Shown here: piece by piece, positions 45,354 to 53,997 of the stretch
Layout: every line of letters begins with the position of its first letter
Position numbering within the stretch: the first letter of the stretch is position 1
Made by a program: the position numbers and the translations under genes
The notes under the pieces: generated by a model
Told to the model about the DNA's origin: nothing
The model's database searches: none
Seen by the model: only the letters and a program-made list of their open reading frames with translations
Assembly (NCBI GenBank): GCA_947499545.1
Contig: CANMOZ010000016.1
Location: 1 to 64,000, forward strand
DNA from: an uncultured Saccharospirillaceae bacterium
GTDB lineage: Bacteria > Pseudomonadota > Gammaproteobacteria > Pseudomonadales > Oceanobacteraceae
DNA: 64,000 nt
Direction of reading: 5' to 3'

Positions 45354-46250
45354 GTGAGCACTTGTCAACTTGCGTATCAATGCGTGCCACAATATTTGCA
45401 TTGCCTTACCCCAAATGAACGAGCAACCCACGAGGTGCTTATGAAGTACGGGGTGTTTTTACCAGTATCAGCCTTGGCAGCCATCAAAGAGTATCGGTTA
45501 CCTGTTTCAAAAACCGACGGTCTTGCTGATCCTTTCTTGAATGCGCCAAGCGAATGTCGACTGACTGGGGCTGGTGGCATTAGTGAAGACGAGTATCATG
45601 CCTTGCTAGCCGATCAATATGAGGCACTGCCTGAGCATCTACGTGGGTTTATTAATTTTGATTACTTTTGCCAACAAGCGGAAAGTAAGAAGGCTGAAAT
45701 CCAAGCAAACCATCAAGCAGCCCAACGCTGGCCACCGGTGGATAGGAAACGATACTCCGCTTTAGGCGTAATACGGTTATTTGAGCTTCATGAAAACATG
45801 GAATGGCCATGGGTGTTGCCAGGTAAAGGGCATCAATACATGATGCTGGTTCTTGAGCTAGATGATGCTCGTGTAGAACAGTGGCTGCGGGGGCAGCCCT
45901 ATAAATGGGGATCGGTTTCTTATTCGACATCGCGTCCTAAAACCGATGCCAATCTTGAGTTTAAGCACCTGTTTTATCAACCGGAAAGCATGGCCATGCT
46001 GCGAGAATGGCGCATCGTTATTCCTTGGAGCATTGCCAGAGAAGGCCTTGCATTACCTGTTGATGCGTTCAAAGAGATGCACTTTGGTGCGTTATTTGAC
46101 TTAGCTAAACGCCAAGCCTTTCAGCGTTACTGCCATTTCGATCAGCATTTCCGCCACATTCCTTTGTATCAAGCGGTTGTTCAGCGAGAGCAATTCTGCG
46201 TCCGCTCTCAGCCTTTGGATGCAGAATTGATGATGGCCGATAAAGCTTGA
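45354..46250 (+). CDS. Protein of unknown function
   Basis: 298 residues starting at a GTG; the ATG at 45441 (GAGG five bases upstream) is an alternative that drops 29 residues. No signal or membrane segment. Trp/Tyr-rich stretches MEWPWVLPGKGHQYMMLVLELDD, PYKWGSVSYST, MLREWRIVIPWSIAREG. The ADPFLN segment faintly recalls DUF2971 (NDPFE) but the rest does not. Its 3' end overlaps the trmH 3' end by 43 bases in convergent orientation. Function unknown. Confidence 0.7.
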   Translation: MSTCQLAYQCVPQYLHCLTPNERATHEVLMKYGVFLPVSALAAIKEYRLPVSKTDGLADPFLNAPSECRLTGAGGISEDEYHALLADQYEALPEHLRGFINFDYFCQQAESKKAEIQANHQAAQRWPPVDRKRYSALGVIRLFELHENMEWPWVLPGKGHQYMMLVLELDDARVEQWLRGQPYKWGSVSYSTSRPKTDANLEFKHLFYQPESMAMLREWRIVIPWSIAREGLALPVDAFKEMHFGALFDLAKRQAFQRYCHFDQHFRHIPLYQAVVQREQFCVRSQPLDAELMMADKA

Positions 46251-46900
46251 GGATCAAGCACCTCACCGTCTTCTTCCTTTAATTCCGGGTAGGGGAGTTG
46301 GTAACGCTTACAATATCTGGCTAGCTTGGGGTGTGCCCACTCAAACAACAGCCGATGGTAGGTGACGGGGTCTAGCTTGGGCTGTTCGTATAAACCCCTG
46401 GCTTCGCGTTGTCGCTGCGCTTCGCTTAAGATGATGGCGCAAGCAACGGATACATTGTAAGACTCCACCATGCCTAACATGGGGACCACTATATGCTTGT
46501 CCGCCAAAGCCGCTCCTATTGGGCTGACGCCTTCCAATTCGGAGCCCATCAGAAGAGCTGTAGGTTGGGTAAAGTCTATTGTTCGATAATCAACGGCTTC
46601 ATCCGAAAGGTGGGCAGCCAACACTTGAAACCCTTGTGCTTTTTGAGACTCTATACATTCTTCAAGCGTTGGGTGGGTTTTAACGCCGACCCAGCGATGG
46701 CTTCCCCCGGCGGTACCTCGATATATACGATACAGTTCACCTGGCCATACAGCATGGATATTTGGAATGCCAACGGCATCGCAGGTCCGCAAAATAGCCG
46801 AGAAGTTGTGCGGTTTGTGGACATCATCAGTGATGACGGTTAAATCAGGCTGGCGTTTATCAAGAACGGCTCGAATTCGGGCGTATCGTTCAGGGGTCAT
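46208..46900 (-). CDS. trmH: tRNA (guanosine(18)-2'-O)-methyltransferase
   Basis: 230 residues from the ATG at 46900 (MTPERYARIRAVLDKRQPDL), the family-standard start; 24 upstream codons are open. SpoU/SPOUT motifs: HKPHNFSAILRTCDAVGI, LLMGSELEGVSP, VVPMLGMVESYNVSVACAI with knot residues, and a C-terminal extension typical of TrmH. It methylates G18 of tRNA. The 3' end overlaps the convergent gene. Confidence 0.95.
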   Translation of the reverse strand: MTPERYARIRAVLDKRQPDLTVITDDVHKPHNFSAILRTCDAVGIPNIHAVWPGELYRIYRGTAGGSHRWVGVKTHPTLEECIESQKAQGFQVLAAHLSDEAVDYRTIDFTQPTALLMGSELEGVSPIGAALADKHIVVPMLGMVESYNVSVACAIILSEAQRQREARGLYEQPKLDPVTYHRLLFEWAHPKLARYCKRYQLPYPELKEEDGEVLDPQALSAIINSASKG

Positions 46901-47068
46901 GGAGGAACTCTGTGGATATAAAAGGCCACTATGATACCTTAGCAGGGGCGAATTCAAAGCCAATGAGTGCAAATTTTGTCTTTCGTTGATTCTATGTGAG
47001 TGGATGCTTAGAGGTTGATAGGCATCCCCAATCCACGTTTTATTGAATCTGAAGTGTTAGAGGTTGAT

Positions 47069-47803
47069 ATGTTTAAGGGCAATCCCGTTTACCCAATCAA
47101 GGCATTGATTGAAGCGGTCGGCTTGGTGTGGGCACCTGGAATTAAGCGATACGTTTGGGCTCCTTTCATCATTAATATAGGGCTGTTCGTATCACTGCTG
47201 TATGTGCTTCTGTCGAGTTTGAGTGGCTGGGTCGATGCCTTATTAGGTGAAGGCACTTGGCTTGAGTATTTGTACTATCTCATTATGCCCATTGCCTTTT
47301 TATTGTTGTTGAGCGCTTCTGCTTTTACTTTCAACTGGATAGCAACCGTCATAGCCTCACCCTTCTGTGGATTTCTTTCAGAGCAGGTTGCCGAAAAGTA
47401 CTGTGGCAAACCCAAGTTAAGCCCAGAACCAACCTTGGCTGAAGTGACGAAAAGGGCTCTCAATCGTGAGCTTGAGAAAATGGCTCACTATTTACCCAGA
47501 ATATTGTTGCTGTTCGCCCTGTCTTTTGTCCCTGTGATTAATCTACTGGTTCCAATTATATGGACGTTCTTTGGTGCCTGGATGTTGGCTGTGCAATACC
47601 TGGATATGCCAGCCGATAACCGCGGCCATAGCTTTAAAGACTTTATAGAAGAACTCAAACAACAGCCGCTTACGGTGTATGCATTCGGTGGGGCGCTGTT
47701 GGGACTGTTAATGATTCCTATCCTGAATTTTTTCATCATCCCGATCGCCGTGATTGCTGCAACCCTGATCTGGGAGAGACGCTGGGAAGGTGTGAGGGCA
47801 TAA
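47069..47803 (+). CDS. cysZ: CysZ/EI24-family membrane transport protein
   Basis: 244 residues from the ATG at 47069 (GAGG upstream). Four to six hydrophobic helices (FIINIGLFVSLLYVLLSSL, LIMPIAFLLLLSASAFTF, ILLLFALSFVPVINLLVPIIW, FGGALLGLLMIPILNFFIIP) and FNWIATVIASPFCGFLSEQV characteristic of the EI24 domain. CysZ takes up sulphate for cysteine synthesis; no other cys gene is adjacent, so the symbol is by family only. Confidence 0.82.
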   Translation: MFKGNPVYPIKALIEAVGLVWAPGIKRYVWAPFIINIGLFVSLLYVLLSSLSGWVDALLGEGTWLEYLYYLIMPIAFLLLLSASAFTFNWIATVIASPFCGFLSEQVAEKYCGKPKLSPEPTLAEVTKRALNRELEKMAHYLPRILLLFALSFVPVINLLVPIIWTFFGAWMLAVQYLDMPADNRGHSFKDFIEELKQQPLTVYAFGGALLGLLMIPILNFFIIPIAVIAATLIWERRWEGVRA

Positions 47804-47901
47804 GGCTCAACCAATATTGGATTTATGCATGTTGGTGCTTACATGAGGCCTTTTAAGACAGCTTTGGCTAAGCTTTAGGGGTAGGTCAAAGAGAGAGCCT
47901 C

Positions 47902-48894
47902 ATGTCTGCACTGAGTGTACTGATCGTTGATGACGCGAGCTTCATTCGGGATCTCATAAAAAAAGTACTGAGAGCCAACTTCCCTAAATGGAAAGTCGAA
48001 GAAGCCGAAGATGGCCGTAAGGCCATGGCTTCACTGAAAACTCGATCTTTTGATATGGTGCTGTGCGATTGGGAAATGCCTGAGATGAGTGGTCTCGAGC
48101 TATTGCAATGGATGCGTGAGAGTGAAGACCATAAATCCATTCCATTCGTGATGATTACCAGTCGCAGCGATCGTAAGCATGTCGTGTATGCTGTTCAGGA
48201 AGGCGTTAACGAGTACATCGGTAAACCCTTCAATAACGAGCAGCTTCTCACCAAGCTCAATAAAGTGTTACAGCGATACTTCAAAGGAGTGGCATCGGCG
48301 ACCCCTGGTGGTGCTGGCGGTATGAACGACTCTGCCAGTGTATTAGCAAGCGCTTTTGGCGGTGGAACTCCGGCAGCGAGTCCAAAAAAGAAAGCCCCCG
48401 CTGCTGGGCACGACCCCGGTGGTTTGTTGATGGGAGCTTTTGGCGCTGCGCCTGCGGTTGAAAAAGCAGCCAAACCCGCGAAGGCGAGTGCTAGCAAAAA
48501 GAAAAATGCGGACAAATCCCCCAAAGATAAAAAAGCTTCTCCAGCGGATGACAACAAAAGAAGTAAGCCAAAAAGTGTTGCCACCGCACAGTTACGCCTC
48601 AGCAGTGGATTAACCACGAAATGCATCATCAAAGATTTGGATTTAAATTCTTTGCACGGCGTTATTCGGCGAGAAGATCAGCTGCCTGAAATTTGCGAGC
48701 AAGCTGTATTGGATTTAACCAAGACGGTTGATGATGGAGACGATATCGTTGCTCGAATCAATGGGTTTATAGCCAGTTTGAAAGCCATGGACAATAAATT
48801 AGATGCCGATTGGATTGATTTCGAAATTGTGTATGTCGATAAAGACCCTGAGAAGCAAGCTCAATTAACTAAATACATTGAGCTTACCTGTTAA
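47902..48894 (+). CDS. CheY-like response regulator with Lys/Ala-rich linker and C-terminal domain
   Basis: 330 residues. Receiver 1-125: VLIVDDASFIRDLI, phospho-acceptor in VLCDWEMPEMSG, MITSRSD, GKPFNNEQLLTKL, most like CheY-type domains. A linker rich in Ala, Lys, Pro and Gly (KKKAPAAGHDPGG, KASASKKKNADKSPKDKK), about 80 residues. The C-terminal block (QLRLSSGLTTKCIIKDLDLNSLHGVI...) is strand-rich, possibly PilZ-like. GAGAGAG upstream of the ATG. Kinase unknown. Confidence 0.88.
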   Translation: MSALSVLIVDDASFIRDLIKKVLRANFPKWKVEEAEDGRKAMASLKTRSFDMVLCDWEMPEMSGLELLQWMRESEDHKSIPFVMITSRSDRKHVVYAVQEGVNEYIGKPFNNEQLLTKLNKVLQRYFKGVASATPGGAGGMNDSASVLASAFGGGTPAASPKKKAPAAGHDPGGLLMGAFGAAPAVEKAAKPAKASASKKKNADKSPKDKKASPADDNKRSKPKSVATAQLRLSSGLTTKCIIKDLDLNSLHGVIRREDQLPEICEQAVLDLTKTVDDGDDIVARINGFIASLKAMDNKLDADWIDFEIVYVDKDPEKQAQLTKYIELTC

Positions 48895-48916
48895 AAAAAC
48901 CGTCTCAGAGCCGGTT
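48893..48916 (-). terminator. Weak terminator of the GumN-like gene
   Basis: On the minus strand AACCG pairs with CGGTT (nine-base loop) and seven T follow. A short stem, but well placed downstream of the gene that stops at 48942. Confidence 0.45.
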
Positions 48917-48941
48917 CTCTTATGAAAACGTTAAGTGGATT

Positions 48942-49847
48942 TTACATTCTCACAGGCGAAAGATCGTAACCTGCCTTGCGAAGTTTAGCCAATAGCCCTT
49001 TTTTTGTAGGGAAATGCAACGTATTGAGCGTGATGGATACCGGCCCCATTGTTTTTTGAAATTTTTCAATCACGCGTTTAGCAATCGCTGGGTTTCGGTC
49101 CGTTATTTGGGATTTGAAATACCGCTTGAATAAATCCGAATATTTAGCGTCTTTTAGTAGAGGCTGTTCCAATGCAGCTTTATATGTCGCTTCTAAATTT
49201 TGTGCGGTATAGGCATCAAAGAGTGTGCGATGTTCCCGTTGAGTGAGTTTTCGATATTGTAGAGCCAAATCAACGAGTAAATTTTGTTCCTCTGGCGAAA
49301 AGCTTTCGAAACTTTGCGCTAAGGTTTCTGGTGATTCAAGTGAGCAGGTTCGGCGTCTCATTCGTTCTGCATGTTTATAAATTAAGGCATCTGCAGGTAC
49401 TTCGCCTACCCAGGGACCGTTAAGTTTATAGTAGGCTCCCCACTGAGTGAGACGCCTGACTTTAACGGTGGTCATGCCTTGTGGCTTAAAAATACTCAGT
49501 AATTCGTTGAAAATAGGCTCACCAATGAGCTTATCTAGGCGATGTCCTTTTGGCTTTTGTAAGTTGTCTTCAAGACTTGAAGCAATTTTTGGGTCGGGGA
49601 TAACGGAAAAACACAATGTATCAGCCCCCTTTAAACGAGACAGAGCGTTTTGAGGCATGCGACGTAAACTGGGATGATTGACGGGAGGCGTTGCAAATAA
49701 ATAGCCTTCAAGACGCCCTTGCTTTTTAACCATCCACAGCAAACCCGTGTTGGCATCTGCCATCAGCGCATAGCAGGGTAATCCGATGAGTGCTTGTGTT
49801 AATAGCACTAGAATAGGCGTAACGAGAATTCGTTTTAAAAGTGACAT
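48942..49847 (-). CDS. TraB/GumN-family exported protein
   Basis: 301 residues from the ATG at 49847 (MSLLKRIL); 26 more codons are open upstream without a good ribosome site. Signal ILVTPILVLLTQALIGLPCYA. TGLLWMVKKQGRLEGYLFATPPVNHPSL matches the TraB opening (W..., yLfGT.H), followed by ADTLCFSVIPDP and TQWGAYYKL. The family may be metal-dependent proteases; the second GxxH motif could not be seen clearly. Lies between a receiver gene and phoR. Confidence 0.78.
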   Translation of the reverse strand: MSLLKRILVTPILVLLTQALIGLPCYALMADANTGLLWMVKKQGRLEGYLFATPPVNHPSLRRMPQNALSRLKGADTLCFSVIPDPKIASSLEDNLQKPKGHRLDKLIGEPIFNELLSIFKPQGMTTVKVRRLTQWGAYYKLNGPWVGEVPADALIYKHAERMRRRTCSLESPETLAQSFESFSPEEQNLLVDLALQYRKLTQREHRTLFDAYTAQNLEATYKAALEQPLLKDAKYSDLFKRYFKSQITDRNPAIAKRVIEKFQKTMGPVSITLNTLHFPTKKGLLAKLRKAGYDLSPVRM

Positions 49848-49996
49848 GAAATATCCAAACGTCTGAGTAGACGTAAATAAAGTTTTTATAGATTCCATTT
49901 TAGATGAATCGGTTGAGAGGTACATGTACCCCAGTAGATTTCAGTCTAATGACGGATAAAGACATCAAGTAGTTTAATGATTCGGCATTATATGTC

Positions 49997-50016
49997 CACC
50001 TCCAAAGAGGGAGGTG
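49997..50016. terminator. Hairpin downstream of phoR
   Basis: CACCTCC (49997-50003) and GGAGGTG (50010-50016) with a six-base loop. A T-rich tail exists only on the + strand (TATTTTATTT), so its role for phoR on - is uncertain. Confidence 0.4.
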
Positions 50017-50040
50017 TATTTTATTTAAGGCATTGTATGC

Positions 50041-51357
50041 TTAGGTAAACGAAGGCGAAACACTGGGGTGTAACAGACGCTCTTTTGGGAAATGGCAAAT
50101 AAATTCTGAGCCTTCGCCAGGGTTGCTGCGAATTTCTAAATGTCCCTGATGACGGATCAATACATGTTTCACAATAGCCAACCCCAGACCTGTCCCTCCG
50201 GTATCTAAGTTACGACTGGCGTCCACTCGATAGAAACGTTCTGTGAGTCGGGGGATGTGCACTGGGTCGATGCCTATGCCATTGTCTTTAACCGATAATT
50301 GCCCGCCTTGCTCATTGGAGTGCCAAGCAATGTTAATGGTGCCCCCTTGGGGGGTGTATTTGACGGCGTTAAACACTAAATTTGAAAAGGCGCTGCGTAA
50401 TTCGCTTTCGAGACCCAATAAATCAGAATGATCAATGGACAGTTGAATGTCATGTTGCTGATCAGCGCTTAAGTCTAGAGCATCATTACGGATGCCTTCT
50501 AGGAGGGGTTTTAGTTGAACGGGATTGGGTTCTTTTGAATGCGTCGTTTCCAGCCGGGAGAGCAATAGCAAGTCCGTCACCAGGTTTTGCATGCGCCTGC
50601 CTTGGGTGCTCATTTGCTGCAATGCTCTTAACCACCGTGGTGGCACCAACGACGCTTGATCAATAAAGGTTTCTAAATAACCGGTAATCACGGTTAAGGG
50701 CGTCCGTAATTCGTGAGAAACGTTCGCAACGAAATCTTGGCGCATGGCTTCGAGCTGCTTTATTTGGGTTACATTTCTGACCAATATCAGGCGGTCTTGT
50801 TTGCCAAAAAGGGTAAGCTGGAATTCGAGTGTGATCTGTGGGTTGATCGGAGAGCTGATTTCTAAGGGAGCATCGTAATCGGTTGCCTCAAAATAACGCT
50901 TGAACGCAGGCGCTCTGACTAAGTTCATGATGGGCTGGCCCACGTCGTCAGGGTTTCTAAGGCCAAGCAGCTCCGTTGCAGATGCGTTCCACCATTCAAG
51001 AGTGCCCTGCGAATCCACCATCAGTACGCCTTCTTTTAAAGCCGCTGTTGATTCCTGAATGCGTTTGAGTACGTTTTTGAGCTTTTTCTGGCTGACTTTT
51101 TGCCGTTTCTGCAGCTGATAGACCTCATCAAAAATATGTCCCCAATAGCCTCGGCTGAGTGGGGGCTCGACATCATCGCGCTGTGAAAGCCATTGTTGAA
51201 AACGGTGTAATTGAAAGAAATTCCAAAGGGTATTGAGCCCCAACAGCAACAATAAACACCAAGGGGTGCTGCCGAGCAAAAAATCTAAACCGATGGCCAA
51301 TAAAAGACACATCACCCAGCGTTGAGCGGCAACGCGCCAAGACGTAACCGGTTTCAT
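50041..51357 (-). CDS. phoR: Phosphate sensor kinase PhoR
   Basis: 438 residues: two N-terminal hydrophobic helices (WVMCLLLAIGLDFLL, LLLLLGLNTLWNFF), the PhoR-type linker, PAS (EGVLMVDSQGTLEWWNASATELLG), HisKA FVANVSHELRTPLTVITGY, HATPase with NLVFNAVKYTPQG, DNGIGID and GTGLGLAIV. It phosphorylates PhoB under phosphate limitation. phoB is 24 bases upstream on the same strand. Confidence 0.97.
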   Translation of the reverse strand: MKPVTSWRVAAQRWVMCLLLAIGLDFLLGSTPWCLLLLLGLNTLWNFFQLHRFQQWLSQRDDVEPPLSRGYWGHIFDEVYQLQKRQKVSQKKLKNVLKRIQESTAALKEGVLMVDSQGTLEWWNASATELLGLRNPDDVGQPIMNLVRAPAFKRYFEATDYDAPLEISSPINPQITLEFQLTLFGKQDRLILVRNVTQIKQLEAMRQDFVANVSHELRTPLTVITGYLETFIDQASLVPPRWLRALQQMSTQGRRMQNLVTDLLLLSRLETTHSKEPNPVQLKPLLEGIRNDALDLSADQQHDIQLSIDHSDLLGLESELRSAFSNLVFNAVKYTPQGGTINIAWHSNEQGGQLSVKDNGIGIDPVHIPRLTERFYRVDASRNLDTGGTGLGLAIVKHVLIRHQGHLEIRSNPGEGSEFICHFPKERLLHPSVSPSFT

Positions 51358-51381
51358 GATAGGCGGAAGCTTGTTAGTCGA

Positions 51382-52080
51382 CTAAGACGCTCTTGTTGAA
51401 AAACGATAGCCAGTCCCTCTCACGGTTTGAATGAGATGTTCGTGATTTTTTCCCAAAGCTTTTCGTAAACGCCGGATATGTACATCAACCGTGCGCTCTT
51501 CAACGTACACATTATTGCCCCAGACTTGGTCCAGTAGTTGAGCACGAGAGTAGGCTCGTTCAGGGTGAGTCATGAAAAATTGCAGCAAACGATATTCTGT
51601 TGGCCCCATGTTTAAGGGTTCAGAGTCTGCTGTAACACGGTGACAAGCAGGGTCCAGCGTCAGGCCCAAGACGGTAATAGGGTCTTCAACCCCTTGGGGG
51701 GTGGAGCGTCTTAGTACCGCTTTTAAACGTGCGACTAATTCTCGGGGTGAGAAAGGCTTGGTGATGTAATCGTCGGCACCGGCTTCGAGCCCTTGAACCT
51801 TGTTGTCTTCTTCACCTTTGGCCGTAAGCATAATGATGGGGATTTCGGATGTGCGGTCGTCACGTTTGAGTTTACGCGCAAATTCAACACCTGAGGTGCC
51901 TGGAAGCATCCAGTCTAAGATAATCATTAATGGCTTTTTATCAACGACTTGAGGGAGTGCTTCTTGAGCATTGCCAGCCTCAAGGCAATCGTATCCAGCC
52001 ATTTCAAGGGCAATGGCGATCATCTCTCGAATCGCTGGTTCATCATCAACGATTAGGATTGTTTTGCCGGAATTTAACAT
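51382..52080 (-). CDS. phoB: Phosphate response regulator PhoB
   Basis: 232 residues. Receiver with [11 protein letters not shown], the Asp in [13 protein letters not shown] and KPFSPREL; OmpR-type winged helix with [24 protein letters not shown] and [24 protein letters not shown]. It activates Pho genes. Order ubiC-ubiA-phoB-phoR is as in Pseudomonas. Confidence 0.98.
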   Translation of the reverse strand: MLNSGKTILIVDDEPAIREMIAIALEMAGYDCLEAGNAQEALPQVVDKKPLMIILDWMLPGTSGVEFARKLKRDDRTSEIPIIMLTAKGEEDNKVQGLEAGADDYITKPFSPRELVARLKAVLRRSTPQGVEDPITVLGLTLDPACHRVTADSEPLNMGPTEYRLLQFFMTHPERAYSRAQLLDQVWGNNVYVEERTVDVHIRRLRKALGKNHEHLIQTVRGTGYRFSTRAS

Positions 52081-52140
52081 TGCTCCAGTTACCTGTTTAG
52101 GTTGGCACTAGACCATTACACCCAGACATTATTGCAGGAA

Positions 52141-52157
52141 TGTGACAGGCTGTCACA
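52141..52157. promoter_or_regulatory. Palindrome upstream of phoB (possible Pho box)
   Basis: TGTGACAG-G-CTGTCACA is a perfect 17-base palindrome about 60 bases before phoB. Read on the minus strand it holds CTGTGAC and CTGTCAC; two CTGT cores stand ten bases apart, close to the eleven-base step of a Pho box. It could be an auto-regulatory PhoB site or another operator. Confidence 0.55.
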
Positions 52158-52232
52158 GGTGAATTAAAAGTCATCTTCAGATGTTAAATTGAGAGCCTGC
52201 CTGAATACGTGAGCACATACCTATCCATGGTT

Positions 52233-53141
52233 TCAGGGCATATACGAGAAGAACAGCCCTAGCCACAAGAACGCTCCAGCCCAATGCATGCGTTTGAAGG
52301 CCAAAAAACAAGCCATCGGCGCTCGGTTCTTGCTCTGATACAAGAGGGTGCTGGCCCATAAAGTGGCTGCTGTTAATCCTAACCAATATGGGGCGCTAAG
52401 GCCGAGCAAATGCCCAGAAGTCACCAATAAGATTAAGGCTGCCAGCATAAGCAACGTTGAAATAAGCCAGTCGTATTTGCCAAAGGCAATCGCGGTGGAT
52501 TTGACACCAATTTTTAAATCGTCTTCCTTATCTGCCATGGCATACAGGGTGTCATAGCCAATCGTCCAGAGGAGATTTGCCATGAAGAAGAGGCCAATGA
52601 TGGGATTAAGGGCGTCTGCCTCTGCCGCATAAGCCATGGGTATGCCCCATGAAAAAGCAGCTCCCAATACGCACTGAGGGTAGTGGGTGTAACGCTTCAT
52701 AAAGGGGTATATAGACGCAAGTAAGAGCCCAACAAAAGACAGCTGAATGACCAGCTTCGACGTCATTAGGACAAGCGCTAGCGCCAAAACGAGTAACGCT
52801 GCGAATAGACACCAAGCGTTTTTTAATGGGAGTGCTCCTTGAGCAAGCGGACGGTTGGCTGTTCTTTGCACATGACGGTCAACGTTACGATCTGCGATGT
52901 CGTTAATAACACAGCCGGCAGAGCGCATGATCAAAACGCCGAGCGTGAATATGATGAGATTGGCTGTGCTAGGTATGCCTTCAGCTGCTATCCATAGCGC
53001 CCACCAGGTTGGCCATAAAAGCAGCAAAGAGCCGACGGGCTTGTCGAGTCGCATCAGTTGCCAATAGGCTCGCCAATTGCCTTTAGCGGTGGGGCCAGTT
53101 GAGAGGCCCATAGAAAGAGGCGCACCCTTTTTTGTATTCAC
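52233..53141 (-). CDS. ubiA: 4-hydroxybenzoate octaprenyltransferase
   Basis: 302 residues with eight to nine membrane helices. The two Asp-rich prenyl-diphosphate motifs are NDIADRNVDRHVQRTANRPLA and DKEDDLKIGVKSTA. It attaches the polyprenyl tail to 4-hydroxybenzoate in ubiquinone synthesis. ATG overlaps the ubiC stop by four bases. Confidence 0.97.
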   Translation of the reverse strand: MNTKKGAPLSMGLSTGPTAKGNWRAYWQLMRLDKPVGSLLLLWPTWWALWIAAEGIPSTANLIIFTLGVLIMRSAGCVINDIADRNVDRHVQRTANRPLAQGALPLKNAWCLFAALLVLALALVLMTSKLVIQLSFVGLLLASIYPFMKRYTHYPQCVLGAAFSWGIPMAYAAEADALNPIIGLFFMANLLWTIGYDTLYAMADKEDDLKIGVKSTAIAFGKYDWLISTLLMLAALILLVTSGHLLGLSAPYWLGLTAATLWASTLLYQSKNRAPMACFLAFKRMHWAGAFLWLGLFFSYMP

Positions 53142-53656
53142 TTAAGCGCCTCCAAGTTGCTTGAATGGGCTAAGGTAAGATCTGTCGTAGGCATAAGCGT
53201 CAAGATGCCAGGCAAAAAGCATTCAATGACGTCGATTGGCTCACTGTGTTCAGGGCATAATTGTGAGCGGCGAATGGGAGACTCGTTTTGAGCGAGTTGA
53301 ATCTTGCTGTACAAAAAGGGTGTTCGTTTAACTTGATGTTCCACAAAGAGCCATTGCCCCAAAGGACATTGCTTTAACGGCGTAGGCCGTAACGACATGG
53401 GGATGGCAGAGCGCGCCCAAATGCAGGCTACCCCCTGTACCAGCAGCAACACTTCTCTCTCCCAAGACAGTCCGTTTGCCGAAGGGGTTTCTTGAAGCAC
53501 TTCAACCTCAATGCTCTGGTTTGAACTCAGAGTTTTTAACAAAGCCGTCATTGACCCTGAATGCTCGACCAATGAATCAGGGTAAGGCATTATGGTGAGG
53601 GATTGCTTCAGCCACTCCAATTGGTGAAGTTGAGGGGGAATGCTGTGGTAATCCAT
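53138..53656 (-). CDS. ubiC: Chorismate lyase
   Basis: 172 residues. WLKQSLTIMPYPDSLVEHSGSMTALL near the start, VLLLVQGVACIWARSAIP, LGQWLFVEHQVKRTPF, SPIRRSQL with conserved Arg, and VIECFLPGIL. It makes 4-hydroxybenzoate and pyruvate from chorismate for ubiA, with which it is translationally coupled. Confidence 0.95.
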   Translation of the reverse strand: MDYHSIPPQLHQLEWLKQSLTIMPYPDSLVEHSGSMTALLKTLSSNQSIEVEVLQETPSANGLSWEREVLLLVQGVACIWARSAIPMSLRPTPLKQCPLGQWLFVEHQVKRTPFLYSKIQLAQNESPIRRSQLCPEHSEPIDVIECFLPGILTLMPTTDLTLAHSSNLEALK

Positions 53657-53813
53657 GTATCAAAATGCCCAGTGCCGTAACCTGGGTGCGAATTATACAT
53701 TGAGCTTCCCTTAGATGTCTTTTAGGTTGGCAAGGAAATTTGCCGGACCTGACTAAAATGCCCTTATCACTCAATGGAAGGGCAACACCTTGTGATTTTA
53801 GCGGAGCGCAAAG

Positions 53814-53981
53814 ATGAGAAAATGGCAGTGCATCGTATGTGGCTGGATATACGACGAAGCCGCGGGAGTCCCAGAAGAAGGAATTGCACCAGGGACTGCC
53901 TGGGATGACATTCCCGACGATTGGGTATGCCCAGATTGTGGTGCCGGAAAGGATGACTTTGAAATGGTAGAAGTGGCCTAA
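53814..53981 (+). CDS. rubA: Rubredoxin
   Basis: A 55-residue protein beginning [15 protein letters not shown] and carrying [11 protein letters not shown]; the two CxxCG pairs hold one iron. GGAG lies eight bases before the ATG. Short acidic rubredoxins of this type carry electrons to alkane hydroxylases and other oxidases. The reductase gene begins 17 bases downstream, so the pair forms an electron-transfer unit. Confidence 0.98.
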   Translation: MRKWQCIVCGWIYDEAAGVPEEGIAPGTAWDDIPDDWVCPDCGAGKDDFEMVEVA

Positions 53982-53997
53982 TACAAGGGGATTCTCA

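Noticed and set aside
48195-48632. A 145-codon frame opposite the receiver protein linker
   Set aside because: It arises from the Ala/Lys-rich linker read backwards; no ribosome site or family match.
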